From assembly GCA_035578175.1 (NCBI GenBank), contig JAQMRL010000008.1, positions 6,734,883 through 6,798,882 on the forward strand: 64,000 bases of DNA, given 5' to 3'. This DNA comes from Catonia carolina. Lineage: Eukaryota > Arthropoda > Insecta > Hemiptera > Achilidae. The notes under the pieces were generated by a model. The model saw nothing but the letters and a program-made list of their open reading frames with translations, ran no database searches and had not been told where the DNA came from. The first letter of the stretch is position 1, and each line of letters opens with the position of its first letter. Of this stretch, positions 45,601-48,619 are shown one piece after another. Position numbers and translations under genes: made by a program.

Positions 45601-46648
45601 GAATTCATTCATTAATAACACTAACCGTTTTTAAAACAAGAGTTCCCTGCTCCACTTCCTCCTTAGTCGTCTTTGAACATTGTTTGGTTGATGACGGCAG
45701 GAAAATTTACGTATCAGTTCATTTGGATGAGCAAAAAGTACGTCGTGGAAGTTTCGATTTAGTTGAACGAAAACAACTGTTACTAGAGGGATGTTGAGGT
45801 CGTTATGTAAGGTAGCGTTAGAAACGTAAGAGGGTGCGTTGACTAAAATCCGTAACGTCTTCCAATTGAAACCATATTGTATTGTTTCTTCAATAAAATA
45901 ATTAAACAACTTTCAATATACCATTGAAAACTAAAAGATTTGACGTTTCCAGCCATGTAAGTACCATTTTAATAGTTTCATTTTTAAAACATAACAAATA
46001 TAGAAAAAAATGTCCAGCGTTCTACAAACAACCAAATTTTTAACCCCAGTACAAGTGTTAATACTATTAATGATATTCCTGTACTCTGGTACGTTTCTCA
46101 AGTTAAGTATCGTTCTCTTATGCCCTCTTTGGCGTTTGGCTGATCTTTCTGTTGATATTCCTTTGATTTATCCATAAAAGCACAGTCTTCCCCTTATATA
46201 TATATAAGGTTCTTCATTTCTTAATCGTTAGGTAAAGTTATTCTTTAAAGAGCAGTTTGTAAACTGTCCTTTCATTAAATCCCAATATTTTTCTCTTTAT
46301 AATTTTATCGAGCAACCATTTCCTATTGAGAAGTAAATATTGTACAGTATAGACTTTTACGTTTAATTGAAACTGTCGATAGTCAAAATAAAGAAAACTG
46401 CACACTGACACTAGTTTTAAACATCTGTATTAAACAAGTTGAAGTGACATTCCCCTTAACAGCCGTCATGTGACACCATCATCTGATTTTCACCTTTTCA
46501 TAAAAATTAAATATTAGCTGGGTACTCAATTCTAAAGTGAAAACAAAATTTGCATTAAAAACTATAAAACAAAAATAACAACGTTTACAAATAATAATAA
46601 TAATAAACTTACTGTGTTATTTTGTGGTAGTGTCTCCACCTGCTGCAT
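9033..46648 (-). CDS. fs(1)h: BET double-bromodomain protein gene, eight coding exons, 3' end outside window
   Basis: Seen: eight minus-strand exons with GT-AG borders join without a frame break into 521 codons plus two bases (segments 46648-46613, 40667-40389, 30886-30689, 24961-24638, 18934-18629, 17960-17880, 14393-14301, 9280-9033). Domain order is short N-terminus, bromodomain 1 (about residues 70-170), low-complexity Pro/Gly/Ala linker with basic motifs (about 180-380), bromodomain 2 (about 410-521). Family knowledge: BET proteins bind acetylated histone tails in the nucleus and recruit elongation factors such as P-TEFb; the fly member is fs(1)h and the vertebrate ones Brd2/3/4/T. The C-terminal ET domain is missing because the gene runs past the left edge. 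The window holds about 38 kb of the gene, nearly all intron filled with transposons. Confidence 0.95.
9409..10115 (+). mobile_element. pogo/Tigger element, deleted
   Basis: Terminal repeats CAGTAAAACCTCACTAATTC and complement, TA on both sides, 707 bp. Contains the end of a Tigger-like transposase. Confidence 0.88.
9624..9824 (+). pseudogene. Tigger-type transposase C-terminal remnant
   Basis: A 66-codon frame with [16 protein letters not shown] and [12 protein letters not shown], resembling the last segment of pogo/Tigger transposases. The DDE core is gone. Function is lost; recognition is by pattern and by its place between Tigger termini. Confidence 0.6.
10140..10625 (-). pseudogene. LINE C-terminal fragment with poly(A) tail, reverse
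   Basis: Minus-strand frame (10194-10562) reads [41 protein letters not shown] and [12 protein letters not shown], the tail region of RTE-like LINE polyproteins. A run of about 20 T at 10141-10162 is the element's poly(A) tail in reverse. No reverse transcriptase core remains. Confidence 0.65.
10626..10932. other. AT-rich intron sequence, nothing recognised
   Basis: No exon or repeat seen before the A copy at 10933. A few lines around 10800 resemble 45170-45300 (both contain CAAGATTGATT/GAACA-type stretches and TAACCTCAGCC), suggesting an undefined repeat. Confidence 0.4.
10933..11869 (+). mobile_element. family A element, copy 4
   Basis: Starts CTGGTGTGAAACACTCACAC, ends GGCAAGAGAAAGT; AAAAT on both sides. 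(CA)n tract at 11710-11739. Confidence 0.88.
12060..12425. mobile_element. family G palindromic element, copy 1, with hammerhead-like motif in each arm
   Basis: The left arm (about 12075-12250) and the right arm (about 12285-12425) are inverted copies around a short AT-rich centre. Each arm holds GGTGGATCCACC next to GAAAC and CTGATG. The outer part carries GGATCCTGCAGTTTGAA, which also marks other G copies. Non-coding. Confidence 0.8.
12329..12372 (+). ncRNA. hammerhead-ribozyme-like motif, intact core
   Basis: Seen: TTTACT (stem I), CTGATGA (core), T, GGTG-GATC-CACC (stem II with 4-base loop), GAAA (core), CATGTGT (short stem III with A58), A at 12366 as the cleavage-site base, AGTAAA (stem I return, six perfect pairs). 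All invariant core bases are present. One extra T lies between the core and stem II, and stem III is very short with one G-U, so it may work only as a dimer, as known for short-stem-III hammerheads of retroelements. It is antisense to the BET gene. The mirror motif in the left arm has CTGATGG and looks broken. Confidence 0.6.
12430..12990. other. AT-rich intron sequence, nothing recognised
   Basis: A-rich on the plus strand, no open frame, no match to the families defined here. Confidence 0.5.
12994..13393 (+). mobile_element. family F SINE-like repeat, copy 1
   Basis: Carries the family landmarks: TAACAGGTACAGTAGGTGGA start, AACTATTTAAGAACA, CAGACCCTGGGGTGAATGAA, TAAACCACCTCACTCCTCG, and ends TTGACCTAAACAAC. 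Confidence 0.75.
13394..13860. other. AT-rich intron sequence, nothing recognised
   Basis: No exon or repeat seen. A pyrimidine tract begins at 13858. Confidence 0.45.
13862..14285 (-). pseudogene. LINE (RTE-like) C-terminal fragment, decayed
   Basis: The minus-strand translation, in broken frames, gives [14 protein letters not shown], then a [17 protein letters not shown] tail, matching the family at 7195. Stops and frameshifts interrupt it. It ends 15 bp from the donor of the BET exon at 14301, so the LINE sits directly in the intron beside a splice site. Confidence 0.65.
14301..14393 (-). CDS. fs(1)h: BET gene: exon entering bromodomain 2
   Basis: 31 codons, acceptor ATTCAG (14394 on), donor GTATGT (14300), phase 0. 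Residues 409-439: a charged start ([15 protein letters not shown]) and then [16 protein letters not shown], the first helix of bromodomain 2, nearly as in fly fs(1)h. The next exon continues directly with [13 protein letters not shown], so the join is certain in sequence terms. Confidence 0.95.
14394..14655. other. intron sequence next to the bromodomain 2 entry exon
   Basis: Contains the acceptor region of the exon starting at 14393. No repeat recognised. Confidence 0.4.
14656..15047 (+). mobile_element. family F SINE-like repeat, copy 2
   Basis: Starts GCCCATAACTGACAGGTGGA and ends GATGACCTAAACAACAATC. It has the frame [20 protein letters not shown] shared by several F copies; see findings. 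Confidence 0.8.
15050..15707. other. intron sequence, mostly unassigned
   Basis: 15420-15470 has a tRNA-like GGGACTCGAACTCACGG (reverse B-box) and may be a SINE relic. The rest shows no gene or recognised repeat. Confidence 0.4.
15712..16173. mobile_element. TTAA-flanked MITE-like element
   Basis: TTAA at 15708-15711 followed by CCCGTTCGCTGCCACCG; the right TTAA at 16174 is preceded by GAAGGG. The left end and the next 30 bases (TACATGATTTCATGT) match the element at 41856. The right end is less convincing. Confidence 0.45.
16178..16445. other. unassigned intron sequence
   Basis: Nothing recognised before the tandem repeat. Confidence 0.4.
16446..16625 (+). repeat. 45-bp tandem repeat, four units
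   Basis: Units start at 16446, 16491, 16536 and 16581; units 2 and 3 are identical and 4 is the most diverged. Each contains CTGGTGTGCGCGTACACTAA and ATTACACAAACTG. Because 45 is a multiple of three the repeat gives long open frames in two phases; these are not genes. Confidence 0.95.
16690..16870 (+). mobile_element. family G, single decayed arm
   Basis: Contains TTCTGATAATGGTGGATCCACCGAATAC and later CACAGGATGCATTATGCAG, both G landmarks. The hammerhead core is mutated (CTGATAA, GAATA). Confidence 0.6.
16871..17879. other. A-rich intron sequence
   Basis: 17455-17530 and 17590-17660 are related (both with GAAACTATCTGTGATGTAATTT-like stretches about 150 bp apart), a weak local repeat. No gene seen; several A runs. 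Confidence 0.45.
17880..17960 (-). CDS. fs(1)h: BET gene: 27-codon exon between linker and bromodomain 2
   Basis: Acceptor TTTACAG (17961-17963 on), donor GTATAT (17879), 81 bp, phase 0 at both ends, residues 382-408 ([13 protein letters not shown] ... GAPNSNQ). I do not recognise the sequence from other BET proteins, where this position is poorly conserved. Being a multiple of three with phase-0 borders it could be skipped without changing the frame, so it may be alternative. Support is the open frame, good splice sites and its place between two sure exons; no conserved domain helps. Confidence 0.75.
17964..18628. other. short intron of the BET gene plus flanking, no element seen
   Basis: 668-bp intron between the exons at 18629 and 17960; the only intron here free of recognised transposons. 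Confidence 0.6.
18629..18934 (-). CDS. fs(1)h: BET gene: linker exon with conserved basic motifs
   Basis: 102 codons, acceptor TTTCAG (18935 on), donor GTGAGT (18628), phase 0. Residues 280-381. The first two thirds are Ala/Gly/Pro-rich. The last third holds [10 protein letters not shown] and [10 protein letters not shown], both conserved landmarks between the two bromodomains of fs(1)h/BRD proteins. The basic stretches are plausible nuclear-localisation or interaction segments (inference). The exon is strongly GC-rich against AT-rich introns. Confidence 0.93.
18970..19120 (+). mobile_element. family A fragment, left end only
   Basis: Diverged start CTGATGTGAAACGCTCGCAC and matching sequence for about 150 bp, then lost. 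Confidence 0.6.
19130..20290. mobile_element. large palindromic element (family H)
   Basis: Left half: GGGTGTTTTATTAAGGATGC (19136), again at 19479 and in changed form at 19689. Right half: their complements at about 19845 and 20055. Long inner segments (TCGGTATGTTGGC, CAAGGCCAACTACC, GTCAACGTATTCTATTTC) also occur once in each half in opposite sense. The whole is an imperfect foldback of about 1.16 kb with nested termini. Superfamily unknown; non-coding. Confidence 0.7.
20291..20611. other. unassigned intron sequence
   Basis: No gene or repeat recognised. Confidence 0.4.
20612..20928. mobile_element. MITE with CAGT ends and TA duplication
   Basis: Left CAGTTCAGCCGTTCTTAGTT, right end its near complement (CTAAGAGAGGCTGGACTG), TA at 20610-20611 and 20929-20930. 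317 bp, non-coding, pogo-like by its ends. Confidence 0.75.
20931..21375. other. unassigned intron sequence
   Basis: 21300-21375 repeats TTTCCCCGT several times just before the hairpin; otherwise nothing recognised. Confidence 0.4.
21376..21411. repeat. perfect 15-bp-arm hairpin
   Basis: GTGGAAGAAAGACCC, loop GTTTAT, then the exact complement GGGTCTTTCTTCCAC. It lies 3' of a LINE relic (on its strand). Confidence 0.85.
21520..22020 (-). pseudogene. LINE C-terminal and 3' UTR fragment (CR1/jockey-like), reverse
   Basis: Minus-strand frame (21616-22011) with [35 protein letters not shown] and FKRNLKNYL, the tail end typical of reverse transcriptases in this LINE group, then a 3' UTR ending CCTCCTAGAGTCTCCAGGGC before an A-rich tail. 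A close relative is at 33115 and a 3' UTR piece at 59755. All are 5' truncated. Confidence 0.75.
22025..22904. other. unassigned intron sequence
   Basis: No exon, repeat or transposon ends recognised in 880 bp. Confidence 0.45.
22905..23652 (+). mobile_element. Tc1/mariner-type element, N-terminally deleted
   Basis: Ends GGTGATTCAAAAAGAGCGCC and the complement, inside TATA on both sides. 748 bp, with the catalytic half of a transposase. Confidence 0.88.
23032..23547 (+). pseudogene. Tc3-like transposase, catalytic C-terminal half
   Basis: About 171 codons. [20 protein letters not shown] is the usual strand after the first catalytic Asp, followed by [12 protein letters not shown] (second Asp) and [19 protein letters not shown] (third acidic position, Asp). 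It ends [12 protein letters not shown], near the terminal repeat. The helix-turn-helix and the first catalytic Asp are missing, so it is inactive. A 107-codon reverse frame is its shadow. Confidence 0.82.
23783..24148 (+). mobile_element. family F SINE-like repeat, copy 3, 3' truncated
   Basis: Starts ACAGACAGGCGGAGTG and follows the family to AAACCAGCCTACAGG, where it breaks off. Confidence 0.8.
24150..24637. other. intron sequence with (TAA)n next to a splice donor
   Basis: Contains an A-rich stretch and an (TAA)n/(ATT)n tract of about 11 units at 24594-24624, close to the donor at 24637-24636. Confidence 0.6.
24638..24961 (-). CDS. fs(1)h: BET gene: linker exon, Pro/Gly/Thr-rich
   Basis: 108 codons, acceptor GGCAG (24962 on), donor GTAACT (24637), phase 0. 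Residues 172-279. It begins [13 protein letters not shown], the conserved stretch just after bromodomain 1 in BET proteins, then goes into a low-complexity region with [21 protein letters not shown] and repeated Pro-Thr/Pro-Ser runs, probably disordered. An AAT trinucleotide tract sits 12 bases past the donor; reading through it would give a run of isoleucines, so the exon must end at 24638. Confidence 0.93.
24965..25290. other. intron sequence, short local repeat
   Basis: CATCGTGTCTCTGTACTCAA and TTATTTGAG occur twice (about 25000 and 25154). Nothing else recognised. Confidence 0.5.
25291..25694 (-). mobile_element. family F SINE-like repeat, copy 4
   Basis: Reverse copy beginning TTGTTGTTTAGGTCATCAGC and ending GTATGTTATGGACAG. 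Confidence 0.8.
25752..26106 (+). mobile_element. (TG)n tract and family F copy 5
   Basis: (TG)n at 25752-25792 joins directly to F sequence that lacks its first 70 bases (GGCTACAAAAAATAGTTCTG) and ends GTTGACCTATACAAC. Confidence 0.75.
26256..27110. mobile_element. family C TIR element, copy 1, itself carrying an insertion
   Basis: Left CCCGGTTGATGAGTTCTG and right its near complement CAGAACTCATCAGCCGTG. Against copy 2 at 28645 it has 473 extra bases flanked by AATTG (26477-26481, 26955-26959). Without that it is about 380 bp. Non-coding; superfamily not identified. Confidence 0.75.
26482..26954 (+). mobile_element. insertion in C copy 1, containing SINE D
   Basis: Absent from copy 2. Flanked by AATTG repeats. 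Holds a tRNA-derived SINE (26678-26835) with A-box ATGGCATAGTGACTGGCGCG and B-box-like GGTACGATTCC, then TAATGACCAAAGCTGTCG as in the SINE at 7972. Confidence 0.7.
27367..28212. other. unassigned intron sequence
   Basis: No exon or recognised repeat in 845 bp. Confidence 0.45.
28213..28611 (-). mobile_element. family F SINE-like repeat, copy 7
   Basis: Reverse copy from TTGTTGTTTAGGTCATCAGC to CTGTCTGCTATGGGCAG. Confidence 0.82.
28645..29985. mobile_element. family C TIR element, copy 2, split by A copy 5
   Basis: Left TTCACGGTTGATCAGCTCTG, right AGAGCTCATCACCCTTG. The two C parts (28645-28916 and 29859-29985) join to match C copy 1 across ATTGAAAGAC and ATGGC. The A element is therefore younger than C. 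Confidence 0.78.
28917..29858 (+). mobile_element. family A element, copy 5
   Basis: CTGGTGTGAAACACTCACAC to GGCAAGAGAAAGT inside A-rich target; (CA)n at 29699-29723. C copy 1 gives the empty site. Confidence 0.9.
29985..30450 (+). pseudogene. LINE (RTE-like) C-terminal fragment, hit by a SINE tail
   Basis: Broken frames give [20 protein letters not shown], then [11 protein letters not shown] and [20 protein letters not shown], matching 7195 and 13862. At 30254 the frame is interrupted by a 56-bp SINE tail. Confidence 0.7.
30254..30309 (-). mobile_element. 56-bp SINE 3' tail with 10-bp target duplication
   Basis: AAATCAATGA flanks it at 30244-30253 and 30310-30319. The insert, reversed, is GTCTGCATTAGCAGTAATTG, GTTAAACC and a run of A. 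Confidence 0.9.
30689..30886 (-). CDS. fs(1)h: BET gene: exon with C-terminal half of bromodomain 1, one extra Asn codon
   Basis: 66 codons, acceptor TTACAG (30887 on), donor GTAAAG (30688), phase 0 at both ends. Residues 106-171. It codes [19 protein letters not shown], helices A to C and ends FLTK. The acetyl-lysine-binding motif reads [21 protein letters not shown] bromodomain 1 normally has a single Asn before KPG; here two AAC codons stand in a row (30754-30749). The canonical acidic residue after GE is replaced by His. Both differences are read directly from the DNA; whether they are real alleles or sequence errors cannot be decided here. Confidence 0.95.
30940..31440. other. possible transposon terminus, otherwise unassigned
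   Basis: Starts with GGTGATTCAAAACTATACAG at 30942, like the ends of the Tc1-type element at 22905. No matching right end found, so this is only a suggestion. Confidence 0.35.
31449..31496. repeat. perfect 22-bp-arm palindrome
   Basis: TAGGTTGGGAGTAACAGC... and its exact complement around a 4-base CATT. The end TTAGGTTGG resembles a mariner terminus, so this may be a mariner collapsed to its ends. Confidence 0.85.
31500..31867. other. AT-rich intron sequence, nothing recognised
   Basis: No exon or repeat seen. Confidence 0.45.
31868..32985. mobile_element. G-like hairpin element split in its loop by A copy 6
   Basis: Left arm 31868-31930 (GCATGTTTAGGTGGTCCCACC, CTTCAGGGTATGTTTT) and right arm 32900-32985 (AAAACATACTTTGAAGAAGG, TGGTACCATCGAACATGC) are inverted copies. 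Layout resembles the hammerhead arms of family G (CTGAAGA, GGTGG...CCACC, AAACATGC), but the core has substitutions in both arms. Confidence 0.6.
31931..32899 (+). mobile_element. family A element, copy 6
   Basis: CTAGTGTGAAACACTCACAC to GGCAAGAGAAAGT; AAAAAT on both sides. The tract at 32720-32763 mixes CA and CG. Two long frames here come from that tract and are not genes. Confidence 0.9.
33115..33500 (-). pseudogene. LINE C-terminal and 3' UTR fragment (CR1/jockey-like), reverse
   Basis: Minus-strand frame 33216-33497 with [40 protein letters not shown]. Same subfamily as 21520 and same 3' UTR (CCTCCTGGAGGAGTCCCCAG). 5' truncated. Confidence 0.78.
33581..33872. repeat. long inverted repeat, about 130-bp arms
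   Basis: Left arm begins TTTACCTTATACTGCTTTC; right arm ends GAAAGCAGTATAAGGTAAA. The arms match closely for about 130 bp, with small indels (CTTTTGCGATGCGC versus GCGCACTTCAAAA). Short loop near 33725. Confidence 0.9.
33990..34130 (+). repeat. family B fragment
   Basis: CTGTCAGAAACACCTTTCTT and ACATGTGTAGAACACACATA present; it breaks off where the palindrome at 34140 starts. Confidence 0.55.
34140..34440. repeat. foldback element, about 100-bp arms, interrupting B
   Basis: Left arm GAAATATATATTTCTAACCA...CAGTAAATTAAA; right arm TTTAATTTACTG...GAAATATATATTTC. Single related arm at 49145-49300. B resumes at 34441 with TTGCACCATTCAGATGACG, so the foldback inserted into B. Confidence 0.8.
34926..35315 (+). 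mobile_element. family F SINE-like repeat, copy 8
   Basis: CCCATAACAGACAGGTGGAG to GATGACCTAAATAATAAC, inside the B cluster; CATTC on each side may be the target duplication. Confidence 0.82.
36295..36689 (-). mobile_element. family F SINE-like repeat, copy 9
   Basis: Reverse copy flanked by TCCAATACCG (36285-36294) and TTCAATACCG (36690-36699), a near-perfect target duplication. Confidence 0.85.
36932..37133 (+). mobile_element. family A fragment, left part, diverged
   Basis: CCAGATGTGAAACACACCCA and following sequence match the first 200 bp of A; cut by the G element at 37139. Confidence 0.55.
37139..38466. mobile_element. family G palindrome, copy 3, split in the loop by a TTAA element
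   Basis: Left arm 37139-37263, right arm 38259-38466, joined by TTTCAAATGATAT-type sequence. The right arm (plus) has CTGACGA, GGTGGATCCACC, GAAAC, a hammerhead core with allowed C at position 7 but weak stem I. The left arm is broken (CTAAAGA). Confidence 0.7.
37264..38258. mobile_element. TTAA-flanked element inside G
   Basis: TTAA at 37260-37263 and 38259-38262; left CCCATCTGCAGCGGTACGCG, right (reverse complement) CCCGTAACCCTCGCATTG. Only the CCC and a few following bases match, so the terminal repeat is short. 995 bp, no recognisable protein; a 66-codon frame at its left end is not a known domain. Confidence 0.55.
38560..38603 (-). ncRNA. hammerhead-ribozyme-like motif, intact core, sense to the BET gene
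   Basis: On the minus strand: TTTACT, CTGATGA, T, TGTG-GATC-CACC, GAAA, CACGTGT, A (cleavage base), AGTAAG. Stem I has five Watson-Crick pairs plus one G-U; stem III is a perfect four-pair ACAC/GUGU without a loop; stem II has three pairs plus a U-C mismatch and the extra T seen in all copies. It lies in the 9.5-kb intron that splits bromodomain 1 and has the same direction as the gene. Activity is inference. Confidence 0.6.
38804..38846 (+). ncRNA. hammerhead-like motif lacking the cleavage base
   Basis: TTTACT, CTGATGA, T, AGTG-GATC-CACT, GAAA, CACGTGT, then AGTAAG directly, so the expected unpaired base before stem I is deleted. Stem II shows a paired change (G-C to A-T) against the other copies. 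Confidence 0.5.
39005..39787 (+). mobile_element. family A element, old diverged copy
   Basis: Order of landmarks is kept (TTTTGTAAAATGCGTACTAAGG, GCAGCCATGGCACATACC, CAGACCAATTGCTAAAAACA, GGCAAAAGAATGT) but with many changes. Contains repeated AACTTGGAACTT units (39450-39505) and a SINE tail (next entry). Confidence 0.7.
39614..39672 (-). mobile_element. SINE tail inside the old A copy
   Basis: Reverse GTCTGCATTAGCAGTGATTG and GACGTGAAAC plus a T run, the same module as at 30254. Flanked by TTTTTGGGTT-like A sequence on both sides. Confidence 0.65.
39788..40028 (+). repeat. family B fragment
   Basis: CTGTCAGAAACACTGTCTTA, GCAAGTGTAAAACACACGTA and GATGACGCGCATGTGC present. Confidence 0.6.
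40029..40285 (+). mobile_element. family F SINE-like repeat, copy 10, 5' truncated
   Basis: Follows F from GTGAAGACATTATGCAGAG to GAAGACCTAAACAACAAC; ends about 100 bp from the BET exon donor. Confidence 0.78.
40389..40667 (-). CDS. fs(1)h: BET gene: exon with N-terminal half of bromodomain 1
   Basis: 93 codons between a polypyrimidine TTTGCAG acceptor (40668 on) and a GTGAGT donor (40388-40387), phase 0 at both ends. Residues 13-105. A Gly/Thr/Ser-rich leader is followed by the conserved [10 protein letters not shown] stretch that precedes bromodomain 1 in BET proteins, then helix Z and the ZA loop with the WPF shelf (residues 91-93), QQPVDA and KLNLP. WPF and the following Pro/Val line the acetyl-lysine pocket in this family. 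The intron falls exactly between KLNLP and DYH. The exon is much more GC-rich than its surroundings. Confidence 0.95.
40690..41213. other. unassigned intron sequence
   Basis: No exon or repeat recognised. Confidence 0.4.
41214..41851. other. single TTAA transposon end, rest unassigned
   Basis: TTAACACTTTCAGGGCGGC at 41214 resembles the left end at 4535; it is followed by a small palindrome CCCGTACATGATACGGG. No partner end found. Confidence 0.45.
41856..43079. mobile_element. TTAA-flanked MITE-like element containing A copy 7
   Basis: TTAA at 41852-41855 and 43080-43083. Left CCGTTTCGCTGCC, right reversed CCCTTTCACTGCC. Without the A insertion about 300 bp. Related to 15712. Confidence 0.65.
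41990..42906 (+). mobile_element. family A element, copy 7
   Basis: CTGGTGTGAAACACTCACAC to GGCAAGAGAAAGT. The CA tract is reduced to about four units (42764). Confidence 0.88.
43084..43650. other. unassigned intron sequence
   Basis: No exon or repeat recognised. Confidence 0.4.
43651..44048 (-). mobile_element. family F SINE-like repeat, copy 11
   Basis: Reverse copy from TTGTTGTTTAGGTCATCAGC to CTGTCTGTTATGGG. Confidence 0.82.
44077..45102 (+). mobile_element. family F copy 12, split by a piggyBac-like MITE
   Basis: First part 44077-44424 ends CTTACTTAGTTAA; second part 45050-45102 resumes TTAAGCCTCTAGAGGTTCAA and ends ACCTAAACAACAAC. Confidence 0.85.
44425..45049. mobile_element. piggyBac-like MITE, TTAA duplication inside an F repeat
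   Basis: TTAA at 44421-44424 and 45050-45053. Terminal repeats CCCCTTACTGGTTT and, reversed, CCCCTTACCAGTTT. The left subterminal region has three copies of a CGGAATATTCCG-like palindrome. 625 bp, no transposase. The host F sequence is intact around it, so boundaries are certain. Confidence 0.88.
45103..45449. other. unassigned sequence
   Basis: No exon recognised; weak likeness to 10780-10910. Confidence 0.35.
45450..45915 (-). pseudogene. LINE (jockey-like) C-terminal fragment, reverse
   Basis: Minus-strand frame 45631-45909: [20 protein letters not shown] and [18 protein letters not shown], then HPNELIRKF and RRLRRKW, the pattern after the thumb of jockey-type reverse transcriptases (Arg-Ile...NAPWYV...DL.IP). 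Preceded on its strand by nothing recognisable, so 5' truncated. T-rich stretch at 45436-45448 could be its A tail. Confidence 0.7.
45916..46612. other. intron 1 sequence next to the start-codon exon
   Basis: Short AAT runs near 46590; no element recognised. Confidence 0.45.
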
Positions 46649-46661
46649 TTTGCCCACACTC
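46613..46661 (-). CDS. fs(1)h: BET gene: start-codon exon (12 codons) with short 5' UTR
   Basis: The exon opens after a TTACAG acceptor at 46662-46664, has 13 bases of leader, then ATG at 46648-46646 and codes [12 protein letters not shown] before a GTAAGT donor at 46612. The next exon continues in phase 0. There is no in-frame stop in the 13-base leader, so an earlier start in an upstream exon is formally possible, but BET N-termini before bromodomain 1 are short and variable, so this ATG is reasonable. The acceptor shows that at least one non-coding 5' exon lies further right; I could not locate it. Confidence 0.8.
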
Positions 46662-46664
46662 CTG

Positions 46665-47435
46665 TAACAAAGAGAAACAAAACATTCTTTATTAATACAA
46701 AGCTAGGAAGAGCAATACTTTACTGTTACCGATATACCGTAAGAAAATTTATAAAAATCAGAAGACAATATAGAATAAAAATTGAGCACTACAGACACCC
46801 ATTCCCACGAAAAGAAAACACAAGAGCTGAAACACACAGAAGTGTGCATCAATGTTTAAGCAAATACTACTACAGAAAATACATTTACCATTTTATAAAT
46901 ACAAATAATTTACAGAATGTGAACAAAAAAATGGATAATAAAAAATGATGCGATTAGGGAACAACACACAGAGAAGTTGTACTGGGGCCGACCCAAAGAA
47001 ACACGAAAGAGGGATAACGATGATACAAAAAAATCTCAACTATGCTCACTTAAGGCAAAAAAAAAAACTAATCCTAAACCAGAGAAAATGTTATGTGAGG
47101 AGTAAACCACTTCATGGGTACAAAACAAGCAAGTTTAGAAGAAAAGAAAGACAAAAGACTTGGAAATTATTAGAAAAAAATTAAATGAGCATGAGAAATG
47201 GAGACATATTATATATGGAGGGGAAAAGAGAAATTTTATGGCAACCATTTGACTGAGCAAAACAAATTGCCTACGCCACCTAAACAGACAAAGATTCATT
47301 AAAACTATATAAGAAGGAACTATCATCAGCTTTCTGTTTTCAGTAGGCAAAATGAAATTCTCAACAATCAGAATATCTTTTCAAGACGTCAAGTTCCTTC
47401 AGTTTTATTTATCAGTGTGTGTGCGCACCCCGCCC
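46665..47435. other. sequence upstream of the start-codon exon, no exon found
   Basis: Must be intron within the 5' UTR, given the acceptor at 46662. A-rich, several short frames, none recognisable. Confidence 0.45.
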
Positions 47436-47439
47436 TCTC

Positions 47440-47640
47440 ATATACCGTCTGCCTATAACTTGATGGCCTCCCGCAGAGACGAGCAAAATCGGCCCGCTAC
47501 TAGCCTTCTCAATAACATTTCATTATGTACAACTACTAAATACTACACTGGAATTGGTACATAATGGAATTGTTATTAGCAGGCCAATTCTGCTCCTCTC
47601 TGCGGGAGGCAATCAAGTTATAGACAGACAGTACTGGAGA
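47440..47640. repeat. foldback MITE-like repeat
   Basis: Left CTATAACTTGATGGCCTCCC and GCAGAGACGAGCA; right CTCTCTGCGGGAGGC and AATCAAGTTATAG in inverse order; centre CATTATGTAC/GTACATAATG. About 200 bp. Confidence 0.8.
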
Positions 47641-47845
47641 CATACCGTCAGAGAATTGTGGGGGAGGCTAAATCTCCTTCGCCCCAAGCCACGCGTCTTC
47701 CCCTGAATGATGGATAGAAGTAAACCATATCTACTGTTATTTCTCATTATACGAGGGTTATCCAGAAAATAACCTCTGTTTTGAAATAAAAAGTAAAATA
47801 CTCTTTCAATGGTTAGAAGATGATGACTGCGATCCCGGATATCAA

Positions 47846-48040
47846 GTGATGAATGAAGATGAGATAGTAGAAGAAGCTCTCAAAAGAAATGTCAATGATT
47901 CCAGTGACGAAGAGAAGGTACAAAAGCTAAAACTTTCTGTAGTTCGGGAGGCAATTGATACCGTTATTTCATTCATCGATTCATCCGACGAGCAGAATGT
48001 ACAGCAGTTTTATGAAAATATTAGACAGTTGAAAGAATAA
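47846..48040 (+). pseudogene. Tigger/jerky-like transposase C-terminal fragment inside the mariner
   Basis: Frame reading DPGYQVMNEDEIVEEALKR and DSSDEEKVQKLKLS, acidic and Ser-rich, then VREAIDTVISFIDSSDEQNV. This matches the tail style of pogo/Tigger/jerky proteins and not of mariner. The frame opens upstream without a start codon of its own; the ATG at 47846 is fortuitous. Confidence 0.55.
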
Positions 48041-48248
48041 AAATCCTGCAAAAGGCCTGCATAAAAATCTGCCGCCTGTGAATGTAGCCAACCATTCAAG
48101 GCGTTTTGAAGCTCTTCGTCATTGGCGAACCGCTGAGATGCAAGCCACCGCTTCATGTTCAGAGGGTGGACATGCAGAGGGTATTTCAAAGACTGTTCCA
48201 AGGTACGACAAGTGCTTGAATCTGTTTGGCGACTATGTCGAAAAATAG
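48040..48248. pseudogene. mariner transposase C-terminus in two opposite pieces
   Basis: Minus strand 48179-48040 codes NMKRWLASQRFANDEELQNA and GWLHSQAADFYAG, normally followed directly by the segment GISKTVPRYDKCLNLFGDYV that here lies on the plus strand (48180-48245, stop at 48246). The two pieces abut, so a local inversion broke the gene. Confidence 0.75.
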
Positions 48249-48364
48249 AGAAAACCTGTAGTTTTAATATGCATATAATAAAGTTTTTGTACCTTCACTC
48301 GTTTACTTTTTATTTCAAAACGGAGGTTATTTTCTGGATAACCCTCGTATGTCCCAAGGTATTG

Positions 48365-48615
48365 GAGCTAGCAAATCTTGACTGTATTTAAGATTTTTTA
48401 ACTTTTGTTCATTCTTTAAAAGACTTCCAACATTGGTTACGTGGTCCTTCCGTAATATCCGCAGGATTCTACGATAACACCACATTTCAAAGGTTTCCAG
48501 TTTTCTTTTAGCGTTAGCCTGGTAGAGTGTTCAGGACTCAATGCAATACACCAAAATGGATAAGACGTAGCATCTCCTCAGCTGATGAATTTTAACTACA
48601 GTATTTGCTGCAAAT
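48365..48615 (-). pseudogene. LINE (RTE-like) fragment, reverse
   Basis: Minus-strand translation gives KLETFEMWCYRRILRILRKD and HVTNVGSLLKNEQKLKNL, the conserved block after the thumb in RTE-like LINEs. Short and without ORF ends. Confidence 0.6.
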
Positions 48616-48619
48616 TATT

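Larger units (their letters stand above)
47752..48347 (+). mobile_element. rearranged mariner with foreign segment
   Basis: Long matching ends (CGAGGGTTATCCAGAAAATA and complement), TA on each side. Inside: a Tigger-like piece (47815-48040, plus), a mariner piece in reverse (48040-48179) and the mariner C-terminus in forward sense (48180-48248). Confidence 0.8.
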
